In this document: piece by piece, positions 53,083 through 62,924 of the stretch
How the letters are laid out: each line of letters opens with the position of its first letter
How positions within the stretch are numbered: the stretch's first letter is position 1
Assembly (NCBI GenBank): GCA_016490735.1
Contig: JAEMWC010000119.1
Coordinates: 385,001-449,000, forward strand
Direction of reading: 5' to 3'
Length of the DNA stretch: 64,000 nt
DNA from: Pachyseris speciosa
Lineage: Eukaryota > Cnidaria > Anthozoa > Scleractinia > Pachyseridae
Translations under genes and position numbers: made by a program
Notes under the pieces: model-generated
Seen by the model: only the letters and a program-made list of their open reading frames with translations
Databases searched by the model: none
Told to the model about the DNA's origin: nothing

Positions 53083-54363
53083 ATGGCTTCAGCCCTAACA
53101 CCTGAAGACAGAGCACTAAATGCCACTGACGAAAAAGCTAATTTTCAGCGACTTACTCGGCTTTTGGTGTGTGGAGGGATCACACTTTTAAGAGAAGTGT
53201 TTGACTCCATTCACCCAGCAGCTGTTCTTCCAATAAAACTGGGTGATCCTACCATCAAGGCAAAGCTGCAGACGCTAAGAAACCGAAATGTCCTTACCCG
53301 ACTAGAATGGGATCAACTATACCCATCCCCAGGGGTGTATGGAAAGTCAAAGGATTTTGACATCACATTACTCTTCAAATTGGTTAGAAGTATTTCCGGC
53401 CTCACCTCTCCATGGACTGGCTGGGACAGTTTGCCGCATGCCAAAGATCTTTCTCTTGAGGCAGACTTAGCGCGAATCAAATGTTATCGCAATGAAGTTT
53501 ATGCTCACAGCAAAAACATGGAAGTTTCTGATTCCGAATTTGTCGATCATTGGAGAGAAATCAGTGAGGCTTTGTTGCGAATTGCGGGTAGAATAAGTAA
53601 TGTAACAGGATTTCGTTGGCAGAAATCCATCAACGCATTTCTGCACGATCCTCTGACACCAGATGCAGAAAGAGACATTGCTGAACTTGATTCTTGGTAC
53701 AAGAATGACATGGTTGTCAAAGATGAATTGATTAAGTTTAGAAGTGAAATGGAAAAACGGAACAATGAGCAACAACAAGAACTGAGTAAGCTTAGAAATG
53801 AAGTGGAGAAATTGAATACTCTCGTTATTCATATTATTGCTGAATCCTATAAGCCCAACACATGTGGATCTTCTGGTTCCGTTAGTCTAGGACATTTACC
53901 CAATACCCTTCAATCTCAAGGAGCCCAGCTACAGCCTGTGTGCATGCCTATTTCTTCACAGGAATCACAGTCCTTTCATACGGTGTTACAAGCCAATCGT
54001 CAAACACCTTCAACTGTTCTTGATTTCTGGCAAGTTGTCTTCTCATTTAAGAAATCTGTAGACGTGCTAATAGAATACCTCAGAATAAAATTTGGGCTTC
54101 ACGTTGTTGACAGCAGACTTGGAAGTTTATTGATAACTGTCACCTGCAGCTCATTGGATATTCTTGAGGACTTGTGGTTAGCTTACTGCAGCGGCTATCT
54201 TAGTGAAGTGGTCCAAGAAACACTTGTAACTCCAGACGTTTTAACAGAGCTTGACGTCAGTGAGGTGACGCTTAAAACAATCATTTTAGAGGATGAGTAC
54301 AAGGCACTTAAAAATTTTTTCAAGAAGAGCTCAGGTGAGACTCTCTATTCCTTCATTGCGTAG
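53083..54363 (+). CDS. Gene C HEPN (DZIP3-like) protein exon, intact
   Basis: 426 codons, the only undamaged and complete copy here. Residues 1-200 form the HEPN region, with the RNase-type motif RNEVYAH at 136-142. Residues 201-248 are a coiled coil, 255-310 a Pro/Gln linker with CG, and about 340-412 a TRADD-N-like domain (LGSLLITVTCSSLDILEDLW ...). The ATG lies 21 bp after an acceptor (CTTTCCTAG|CC). A donor CTCAG|GTGAGA after 54334 is in phase 1 and leads to the exons below; read-through ends LYSFIA. HEPN proteins with RxxxxxH often cleave RNA; here that is inferred. Confidence 0.85.
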   Translation: MASALTPEDRALNATDEKANFQRLTRLLVCGGITLLREVFDSIHPAAVLPIKLGDPTIKAKLQTLRNRNVLTRLEWDQLYPSPGVYGKSKDFDITLLFKLVRSISGLTSPWTGWDSLPHAKDLSLEADLARIKCYRNEVYAHSKNMEVSDSEFVDHWREISEALLRIAGRISNVTGFRWQKSINAFLHDPLTPDAERDIAELDSWYKNDMVVKDELIKFRSEMEKRNNEQQQELSKLRNEVEKLNTLVIHIIAESYKPNTCGSSGSVSLGHLPNTLQSQGAQLQPVCMPISSQESQSFHTVLQANRQTPSTVLDFWQVVFSFKKSVDVLIEYLRIKFGLHVVDSRLGSLLITVTCSSLDILEDLWLAYCSGYLSEVVQETLVTPDVLTELDVSEVTLKTIILEDEYKALKNFFKKSSGETLYSFIA

Positions 54364-55383
54364 GCAAGTGGGGTGACAAGGGACGCACATGGTTGCACGG
54401 TTTAGGACGGAAGATACCACATGAAATATGCATTGCTATATCTCTGTCGCTCAAACTCTGACCCGGCCTGATCACTTTAAAAGAGAAGGAATTTTGTCTA
54501 GGGTTTACTTGGAAACTATTAAACGTCGCACACTTGTAGCGCCTTATTTTTCTTAGGGATAATAAAATAAGCAAAACACGCCATCGCACGCCGTAATAAA
54601 TCGAAGGGCTCCTATGAGCCAACTCGTGAATTACGAAAGTATTGAAACAATTTTGTGAGTTTTGCCCGTTGTTTTTCAATAGAAAACCGTAACATGTAAA
54701 AGAACTGCAAATACCTTAACTTTTAGCTATGTTGGAGCTGTGATGTGCAGGACAAGTGTTTTCGATTCCTTTTCCTAGAACGCTACTGAAAGCACCAAGA
54801 GGGAGCCATGACACTTACGTTACGTTATACAACGACAAGTTTCGGTAGATATCTGTTCAGTGCATTCGGATTTTCGTAACTAAAACGTGGCCTAAAAGAT
54901 TCGCAATTGGGAAATCATAACCCCTAAGGTGTTCGGAAAGGACGTAATTGCTGTTTTTGGCAGTCAAAAACGTCAGCTAGCATTTTCGGAAAGAAAAGTT
55001 CGTGAAAAGGCCATTTCAGCTTACAATTTCTCAAAGGAAGATTTCGTTCCCTAACATTTTCGAACAATTAAAATTTCAGTTAGGAAATCCGAACAGATCA
55101 ACTTCTTCTAGATTATGAAAACATCACTTTAAACAGACTTCAAACACCATGAGGTACTTAAAAATGCCTTTCTCCAGCCTTTGGTTGATTTGGTTCGTTG
55201 GGTGTCCCTGATAACTCATCCACTGCATTTTCGCAATGTACGAGTCAGTAGAAATTTAATTGTATCACATGTATATTACTCCCTGATCCTACGGTGTCTT
55301 CTGAAATGTGTATAAAAAATAGAAATTATATGGTGAGCACTCGTTGGTACTATTAAAGGATGTACTTAACACTGAAAATTTAA
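54364..55383. other. Gene C intron; no gene
   Basis: Starts with the usual intron-unit blocks (GCACATGGTTGCACGGTTTAGG, AAATATGCATTGC), then unrelated AT-rich DNA with TTTTCGGAAAG/GGAAATTTTCG motifs. No coding support. Confidence 0.45.
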
Positions 55384-55598
55384 AGGCCTTGGCAAACGTG
55401 GACACATTGTTGCAGGCACAAATGTTCCCCTGTTTGCTCGCGCGCAACATTTGTTGTTGACACAAAATTTGTGTCTGCAATAAATGTTTCCCAGTATGGA
55501 AGCACAACATCTGCGTTGTGTCCCGCTCGTTTGCTCACCCAAGAAACATTATGAGCAACAAGGTGTCCGCAACAATGTGTCCTCGTTTGCCATGGCCT
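55384..55598. mobile_element. MITE (215 bp) inserted in a splice-acceptor motif
   Basis: Ends AGGCCTTGGCAAACG / rc of CGTTTGCCATGGCCT, with GGACACATTGTTGC / GCAACAATGTGTCC just inside. TAA at 55381-55383 and 55599-55601. The flanks reconstitute AAATTTAACAGGCAT, the conserved TTAACAG acceptor motif of this gene family. Confidence 0.85.
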
Positions 55599-55622
55599 TA
55601 ACAGGCATCTTAGTTGTTTCAG

Positions 55623-55787
55623 CAGCAGTATCACTGAGACGGTGGAAGGTCATCACGGATCCAAGACGACGCAAGCGAAAAGAGAAGCCGGAGTGGACAT
55701 TACGCAGAGTACCATTATCTGGATCAACAGACGGCTTCGTTTACAGCATGAAAGTTCCAACTACAGATAGTGAAGATGACGATGAAC
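55623..55787 (+). CDS. Gene C exon, basic then acidic (165 bp, phase 1-1)
   Basis: Acceptor TTGTTTCAG|CA, donor GAAC|GTAAGC. Encodes AVSLRRWKVITDPRRRKRKE, then WTLRRVPLSGST and TTDSEDDDE. The basic block could be a nuclear signal. The alternative acceptor TTAACAG at 55599-55605 would extend it. No homologue in genes A or B was seen. Confidence 0.6.
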
Positions 55788-56159
55788 GTAAGCCGACAAC
55801 CTTTAATTGATAAAATAACAAACATCTAAGGTCGTTGAGAGTTAGCCCTACCTACACCTGATGGTAGAACCGACCACCGGGAATTAACTGCAGCAGTTAG
55901 TCAAGTTTGAAATCTCAACTTAACATGAAGGGGAAGGCAGGAAATTTCCGGCCTCATTCAATGTACCTTTTGATGGTATAATATCAACGGAGTACAGGAT
56001 TTCAGATTCCGCATGGGGTTTTTTAGATAACTACTTATTGTGTAGAAATAAAAGTTTGCTCACTTCAAAAGAAAAGAAATATTGTCGCGGTTTTATTTCG
56101 TAACTCTTGAAACCACCACCACTCGGCACATTGATGACGAAGTTATCTTTGTCTTCCAG

Positions 56160-56219
56160 AGGATGAGTACAAGACTCTTATCTCTCCCGAGAAGAGATCA
56201 CGTCCTCTTTGTAAAAACG
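56160..56219 (+). CDS. Gene C mini-exon EDEYK copy 1 (60 bp, phase 1-1)
   Basis: Acceptor GTCTTCCAG|AG, donor AACG|GTGAGA. Encodes DEYKTLISPEKRSRPLCKN. Duplicated with its flanks at 57703-57762, and related at DNA level to the end of the HEPN exon (GAGGATGAGTACAAG). Confidence 0.6.
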
Positions 56220-56692
56220 GTGAGAATCTGTTTTACTTTGTCATTTTATCGCTCTAATACACCATAAAACTATAAATGTATAAGTGAAGTTAAAGTAGAC
56301 ACTGTACATGTGCATGTAACGATCGACGAGTTGTTGAAAGTATTCCGAATCAGTGAACATTATAGATCACAGGGAGACTATGACACGTCCATGGTCGCTT
56401 GGTTTAGGCCGAAGATACCACCTGAAATATTTACCCCTATCCGTCCCTCTATGTCTGGTCCCTGCTCACTTCAAAAGAAAAAATGTCGCAGCTTGCTTCC
56501 TCACTCTTAAACAGCACACTATTATGTCATCTTTGTCTTTGTTGGTTAAAACGTAAAACCACCATTTCGTGTAAACTGTTCCTCATAACGTAAAGAGGCT
56601 AGGCTATGTTCTGAGTCTGCGCACTGTGTCCGTTTTAACTTTCATCACGCATCACGAAAATTCTACCGATAGGTGAAAATAACTGCGTCAAA

Positions 56693-56950
56693 ATAAAGTT
56701 TAGCAACTGTACTCCAAATTACTAAAAAATCAGATAAGTTCGACGTCCCGATTGCTCAGGGTTAAACAGATTTAGTTCGAGTAGACGGTAAAGGCGGACA
56801 ATTTGACAAAAGGCGTCCTACTCTTTTTCAAAGTTGTTGGTTCCCAATGCGCATGCACGAGTAATGACCTAGCCCCTTCTTAATTCTGAGCAATCGCGAC
56901 GTCGAACTTATCTGATCTTTTAGTAATTTCCAGTACAATTACTAAACTTT
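56693..56950. mobile_element. Fold-back element in a gene C intron
   Basis: AAGTTTAGCAACTGTACTCC ... ATCAGATAAGTTCGACGTC is mirrored by GACGTCGAACTTATCTGAT ... ACAATTACTAAACTTTG. Arms are about 65 bp; non-coding. Confidence 0.8.
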
Positions 56951-57061
56951 GTAAGAAGGACAGACTTCTCTCTTTTCTTTTATTTAGCGTCAAATTAGGG
57001 GAGCACTGTTGTATTTTGACAGGCCCGAGTTTAGGCTAATTTCTGTCTCTGGTCTTTTCAG

Positions 57062-57154
57062 TGTCGGAAAGATCAACAGACTCCGGTTGTAACGTGGAAT
57101 ATCGCGTTCCAGATAGTGATGACGAAGACAAAATTGAAAGCAGAGGTGATAAAA
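57062..57154 (+). CDS. Gene C acidic exon copy 1 (93 bp, phase 1-1)
   Basis: Acceptor GTCTTTTCAG-type, donor AAAA|GTAAGG. Encodes SERSTDSGCNVEYRVPDSDD, then EDKIESRGDK. Homologous to the gene A exon at 26916. Duplicated at 59194. Confidence 0.7.
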
Positions 57155-57702
57155 GTAAGGCTGATTAGTATACTTCTTACTGATAACTTAACAGGCACCT
57201 TGGTTGTTTAGTTGTTAGCGTTGCCACTGTGGTAAGAGAGGCTGAGCAATTTGAAATTGTCATGACGGGAAGAGCGTTGAAATTTCCCCATTGAAGCTGC
57301 ATCTCCTCCTTCTTGATTGGACTGTCATAAAATCATCCTCCTCTCATATTGGTTTTTTTTAGATAACTACCTATTGTGTAGAAATAAAAGTCTGTCCTTC
57401 CAAATCTGGTCCCTGCTCACTTAAAAAAAAGAAACATTGTCGCGGTTTGACTTCGTAACTCTTGCTACAAATTGTATAATTATCTTTGCTTGGGTAGCAG
57501 CTTACTAGAAAACTCTAGTTTATTTATCCCCTAGACACTTTTAAACTGTAATAGTCAAGTTTTTCTTTTCCTATTTTATAGCGCTCATACTTCTAAAAAA
57601 TGTAACGCTAACAGTATAATGATAGGTGTAATAACGATTGTTGTCGTTGTTGAATCCATCACCACTCGGCACATTGATGATGAAGTTATTTTTGTCTTCC
57701 AG

Positions 57703-57762
57703 AGGATGAGTACAAGACGCATCTCTCTCCCAAGAAGAGAACACGTCCAGTTCGTAAAAATG
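57703..57762 (+). CDS. Gene C mini-exon EDEYK copy 2 (60 bp, phase 1-1)
   Basis: Same boundaries as 56160-56219 (TCTTCCAG|AG; AATG|GTGAGG). Encodes DEYKTHLSPKKRTRPVRKN. Substitutions keep the frame open. Confidence 0.6.
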
Positions 57763-58140
57763 GTGAGGATCAATTTTACTTTATTACATGGAATGTAATT
57801 AACTGGAATGTACACGGAACAATTTTTTGCTACAAATTGTAAATTTTTTATAATTTTATGTACCAGTGTGCACTACAAACCCACCGATTCTCAGTTATTT
57901 GTTGTATTCATCTTCACATCTATCTCATGTCAAAAACGCCAGACTTCGACGTCTTTTAGTGATACCTCTGATTTTTCCAACAAATCAGAGGAAATGTGCC
58001 AGTTCTTCGAGAAACCGGCGGCTATCCTGTTTCTGAGGTTCAATCGGGCCATCATCGCGCCCAGCAATTTGATCAACAGTCAGCACAACAGACGTCACAA
58101 AAGGAAAAGAATGACAGAATTCCATTCACCCTCATAATAA

Positions 58141-58610
58141 TTCAGTAAAAACCATCATTCTTAATAACTTTACAATACTGCAAAGTGATCCAGAAACTGC
58201 AAGAATCTTTTCGCAACTACCACTGACTTCATTCAAACGCGACAAAATGTAGGTAACTTTTTAGTCAGAAGCGCATTCAAAACAACTGAACAACCTGGCA
58301 CTTTTAAATGCGCTCGCTCGCGATGCAAAACTTGTCCTTTCATTCAAAACACTGACAAAATATCGGGCCCTAAGCGATCTGTTAAGATTACTGATTGTTT
58401 CACGCGTCCCTTCGCAAATGTTATCTATTGCATAACCTGCACATTATGCAAAAAGTTATACATCCGCGAAACAGGAAGACAACTAGGCGACCGATTCCGA
58501 GAACATCTACGCGATGTTGAGAAAGATGACAAAGATGCATCCAAACCAGTAGCTCGGCATTCTAATCTCCCTAGCCATTCCACACAACACGTGTCGACCT
58601 CCGGCTTGGC
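58141..58610 (+). pseudogene. Penelope-like element fragment with GIY-YIG region
   Basis: In successive frames: FTILQSDPETARIFSQLPL, AFKTTEQPGTFKCARSRCKT, and VIYCITCTLCKKLYIRETGR followed by LGDRFREHLRDVEKDDKDAS. This is the Cys-rich lead plus GIY-YIG nuclease of Penelope-like elements. The second Y-x-G is altered (YIRETG, usually YIGETG), and stops and frame changes interrupt it. RT is absent. Confidence 0.7.
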
Positions 58611-59193
58611 AAACCTTCTCGGCCATCTTGGAAAGAACTTTTCAAAGCTCACCTTCCTTTCAGTCTTTTTTTTTTCCTGCAAAAGATGCTTGGATAAGTC
58701 ATTTCGGAGGTTACTCTGACCATCTCTTGAATCCCAAACCGTTCGCTAAGCGTTTCCTTTCTCAAACAGTGTACATAAACATCCGTCGATCGGCTGGAAC
58801 AATGTTATTAGTCATTTGGCACAAATATGCTATTTGTGCCTCAATGCGTATGCTGTGCGTGTAAGGTCCAGCGGTCATTGTCACCGCCTCTGATGCCGTT
58901 GGCCCGGGCTCGGCTCATAGCAGTGGCATCTTCTACAGTCTATTTTTTTACTCTTTTTCTTTCCTCTTTTTCTGCTTTTGCTATCATTTCTTAACAAGTA
59001 TTATTATTGTTATCTGTGCTTGAGCTGTAGAGCAATTTTGCAATTTTATAGGGATTTATGTTGATATGGATTCTATGGAAATTCACTACAAACACAGACA
59101 TCATGATAAGCACAATGCGTCCCGATGCAAGAAGGAGAGAACTCTACTATATTTTGGTAGGCTCGAGTTTAGGCTAATTTTTTGTCTTTTCAG
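58611..59193. other. Gene C intron; no gene
   Basis: Pyrimidine runs and AT-rich DNA following the Penelope fragment; 59150-59193 repeats the intron end that precedes the exon at 57062. Confidence 0.4.
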
Positions 59194-59286
59194 TGTCGGA
59201 AAGATCAACAGACTCCGGTTGTAACGTGGAATATCGCGTTCCAGATGGTGATGACGCGGATAAAATTGAAAGCAGAGGTGATAAAA
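59194..59286 (+). CDS. Gene C acidic exon copy 2 (93 bp, phase 1-1)
   Basis: Almost identical to 57062-57154 (one change gives VPDGDDADK), with the same acceptor TTTTCAG and donor AAAA|GTAAGC. It was duplicated with its flanks, so it is recent. Confidence 0.65.
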
Positions 59287-59847
59287 GTAAGCCTGATTCG
59301 TTAGTATACTTCTTACTTATAACTTAACAGGCATCTTGGTTGTTTGGTTGTTAGCGTTGCCCCTGTGGTAAGAAGGGCTGAGCAATATGAAATTGCCATG
59401 AGGGAAGGAGAGTTAGGAGCGAATGTCGCTAAGGCTTGAGCAAAATTGGAAATGGTCAGACAAAACCTTCCTTGATACTTTGTGTGTAGTTAGTCCTTGG
59501 GATGAAACTACTCACCATGGTATTTGCTTGATTTCTAATAAAAACCTGAGCTGAGCATCAGGGGGGGGGGGGAACTTTAGGCCTCAGAAAGCATTTTTGG
59601 GGACATTTTGCACCTTGAAATTTGGAGTTTTGTTAGCAAAATATTTCGAAGAGCAACTTTACAGATTAAAACCTGCTTATATCATAGCAAACTTTCATCC
59701 TTCCTCTCAAGAAATATGTTATCAATTTTTAACCTTGCCCCCCCCCCCCCCCCCCCGGAGACCCCTGTGCGTTATCATTTTGAAGGAGGGGAGATGAGAT
59801 GGTTTTTTTGAAAAGCTGAAAATAAGACATCTTTAAACAAACTTTTC
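59287..59847. other. Gene C intron; homopolymer G12 and C18 runs
   Basis: A G-run at 59562-59573 and a C-run near 59739-59756 create false Pro/Gly frames. No coding support. Confidence 0.5.
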
Positions 59848-61112
59848 TCTTCCTGGTATTTGGATTTTCATCAAAATTAAGACTGGATGTGAATATTTCA
59901 CTCTTTGCAAATCGTTTGCTGCTAAAAACTCCGCGGGCACTCCATAATTTTTCGAAGGCTAATCAATTTACAAAGTATACCTCAGGCAAAATTACGATTT
60001 TTCGTACATTTTATTCACGACTATCTTTCTTTTAAATAATATTATTCAGGCGATTTCACGCAAGATCGTTCTATTATTTACTATAGATTGCATTTATTTA
60101 GGTTTGTTAGTCAGATATCAAGCAGATTTGCCGTTATTATTTTTCAAAAATCGCATCTTCAAGCAAGCGGTTAATTTATGCAAATTACTGTCTTGGGTAA
60201 GCGAGCAAGAAAAATGTATAACTAAACTGTCCAGCATAGTTAACCGCTCTGAAGGGATCTATAATAGGTAACTTAAATTATACATACCACTAGCAAAGCC
60301 ATCAGCTCGAGAAACATTTCAGAGTCAATGGGAAATCACACAAAAGTCCGTGGTTCCTCAGTGAACGTCTCATATGGAGAGAATGCATGTCGGCGCGTTT
60401 AAACCACAGTTCTCATTTTCGATGACAGCTCAAATGGTTCCTGTTACAGCGACACCGTATCCAATTTGCTGCACCTGCAATTTGTTCGGCGAAAAGCTTC
60501 AAACATCATCATTTCCTTTTAGAGTTAGCTGACGGACATCTTACATCTTGGTATTTCAAGTAATGATCTCGCATTTTAGTTCTTACCGGCTGCTTCATCA
60601 ACGATGTGGAGAATGCTGTTTAAAGCACTTTTAAACTTCGGGATGTTTAACTCTGAAATGCGTTGCTATAAAATTGCTGGCAAGTTAATTGTCACGTAGT
60701 ACGAAAACTGCGAAGTTCCATGATTTCATGCCCACCAAGGGTTAAGTATGGTGTTTATGTTTGTGCGCGTTTCCGCTGACCGGTTCTTATTGCTCGTAAC
60801 TCGAGGCGTTCCTGAGAAGAACTTGAACAATATCAGGCCCCAGTTGTTTAAAGAGCGAGTAATTCCATCCAGCGGATAAGTCGCTATCCAGCGGACAAAA
60901 TGCATCGCAACTGATACATTTTATCCGCTGGATAGCGATTTTTCCGCTTGATAGAGTTATCCGCTCTTTGAACAACTGGGGCCTGATTTCTTCCTGCTAT
61001 TGACCCCAAACTTAGGTTCAGTTACCATTCCTTGAAGATCTTAAATGCTCATTTTTAAAAGGTTTTCCTCCGTTTTGGAATTGAGCTGGTACTTAACAGA
61101 GTCTTAACACTG
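59848..61112 (+). repeat. Left arm of a long inverted repeat
   Basis: TCTTCCTGGTATTTGG onward is the reverse complement of the last bases of the window, and the match continues inward (for example GGCTGCTTC...GATGTGGAGAATGCTG; GACCGGTTCTTATTGCTCG; AGAGTCTTAACAC). Diverged by substitutions and by a MITE at 60834-60985 that the other arm lacks. The outer end is unknown because the other arm leaves the window. Confidence 0.88.
60834..60985. mobile_element. MITE 'CAGGCCCCAGTTGTT' (152 bp)
   Basis: Ends CAGGCCCCAGTTGTTTAAAG / rc of CTTTGAACAACTGGGGCCTG; inner arms around ATCCAGCGGAT. Absent from the matching place in the right arm (about 63028), which gives an empty site. Confidence 0.85.
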
Positions 61113-62049
61113 ACAAGTGGAGCAATGCTGGTTCCGCAAATGATCTTAATAAATTAAACGCTTGTGGCGTCCATTAAGTTTAGGGTCTTGGGGAGGGAGG
61201 CTGGGAGGGTCGTTAAATACTACAAAATATGAGGCGTTTATTAGAAAGAGGCGTTTATTTCACTTTAACTCGCTGTCAAATTTGTGGTAAACGAAAACGT
61301 GCTGTTCCTTGATGACCGAAATAAAGTTCCTGACCGTCATTGATACAGAAATTAAGAAGATAAAAAGGCGCTATAGGTACTTTTGAATTTGGGATTGAAC
61401 AAGATGCATTTGTACTGCTGACCAAAGAAGCAAGAAACTTAATAAATTGTATGATTTTTACTCTATGGAGCGTTTCCTTGGTTACTGAGGCAATTTTTGG
61501 GGGGCGTCAATTAGAAAAGGGGCGTTTATTAGAGGGGAGCGTTTATTAGAGGGGAGCGTTTCCCAGGGGCACCTGGGAGAACAGACTGCAGAAGGTGTTC
61601 CCTGGTTAAATAAAGCTCATTAATAAAAACTTAACACCTCAGGAAGAACGTTTATTAGAAACGAGGCGTTTATTTGATAGTGGGCGTTAACGTATGACTA
61701 GTTTTGCAGTTTGCGAGGCTTTCTTTCTACTAAAGGCAGAGGCCACTTGCCGGGAAGCTAGAAACTAAGATACCTGAAACACAAGCATGTTCTCTTCATT
61801 TCTGGCCTTTCTCTTGGTCTTTGAAACTGTGTCAGGATTTGCTTTGAACCCAGTCTGCTCATCCTCTCGAAAAATGTCATTCAGAAATTCTTTCTGTCTT
61901 TCACTTAAGGGAGATAATGATTTGCAAGATTTTAGCACCCACCGATGGTCGTCAAAAAGGGGACGCACATCATGCGGATCTATATCCTCATCCCGTTGCC
62001 ACACTATACCCACGGGTCAGCTACGAAACAGTGACTAACACACATCTAA
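61113..62049. other. Spacer of the inverted repeat: GCGTTTATTAGA repeats and an orphan ORF (61765-62013, minus)
   Basis: GGCGTTTATTAGA-type units recur at 61235, 61520-61560 and 61645-61680. The minus-strand ORF (82 codons, FDDHRWVLKSCKSLSPLSER ... FREDEQTGFKANPDTVSKT) looks like real protein sequence, possibly from a transposon ORF, but I cannot name it. Confidence 0.35.
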
Positions 62050-62660
62050 TGTATCAGTCAATTCCAAAAGCGCCCATCCCCCACCCTCCAGGCATACCCC
62101 GGATATTTTCCTCGAATCATGTCCCGCAGGGTGGGGCATTTGACTATCGGCTAAACACTGGTCGGCGGCTGCCAGCTAAAGGTTTTGCGCGCAAATATTC
62201 ATTCATTCATCACGGGAGCCGCTTCGCTCCCTTCTCTAAATTCAAGATTCCGCGTAGGTTTTCCGTTGTTTACTAAATATACAGTTGATATGCATTTATT
62301 CAAAGTTTGGAGTGTCGACAAAAGGTCACAAAAGAGATCGGAAAAAAGGTTATGGCGCACAATTTTTCGGATTTGGTTTGCAAAGGTAAGCGATTTTAGA
62401 TTAAAATATTTACTTTGAGCGTGGAGCATGCTAAAATGCTTCATGCAACGAGTGATTTGCTATAGATTATACTTGATTTGCCCTTTTTGAGGCCCTGACG
62501 GTGGGGCATTTGACCGTCTAAACTGGAAACACAGGGGAGCATTTGATCAAAATTTGAAAAAAAAAGTCAAATGCCCGCGGTGTTCGCCCCCAGTGGGGAT
62601 CGGGGGGTGGGGATCGGGGGGGGGGGGCGGGAATGGGCGCTTTTCGAATTGACTGATACA
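62050..62660. mobile_element. MITE family 'TGTATCAG' copy 2 (611 bp)
   Basis: Same termini and interior as 27092-27669, with TAA flanks at 62047-62049 and 62661-62663. A G-rich run near 62600-62630 differs. Confidence 0.85.
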
Positions 62661-62924
62661 TAACCTGTTTGACACAAATTAGAAACGGTATATGATATGC
62701 TATTTTAAGTGCCCACCAAGAGCTGGTACTTATTTTCTTGACTAACAAATTTATAGTCCGACTGATTTCTTTAAAGATTCCACTTCCAATTTCCCTTTAA
62801 AGACCCGTGGAGCAACTGGCCTCTTAGTTTAGTACAAAGAAAGCGTCGCAGACAGCAAAAGTTACCATACCTCAACACCTGCCATGGGCTCCTGCACCTG
62901 CCTTGACCAGTTGTGTTAAGACTC

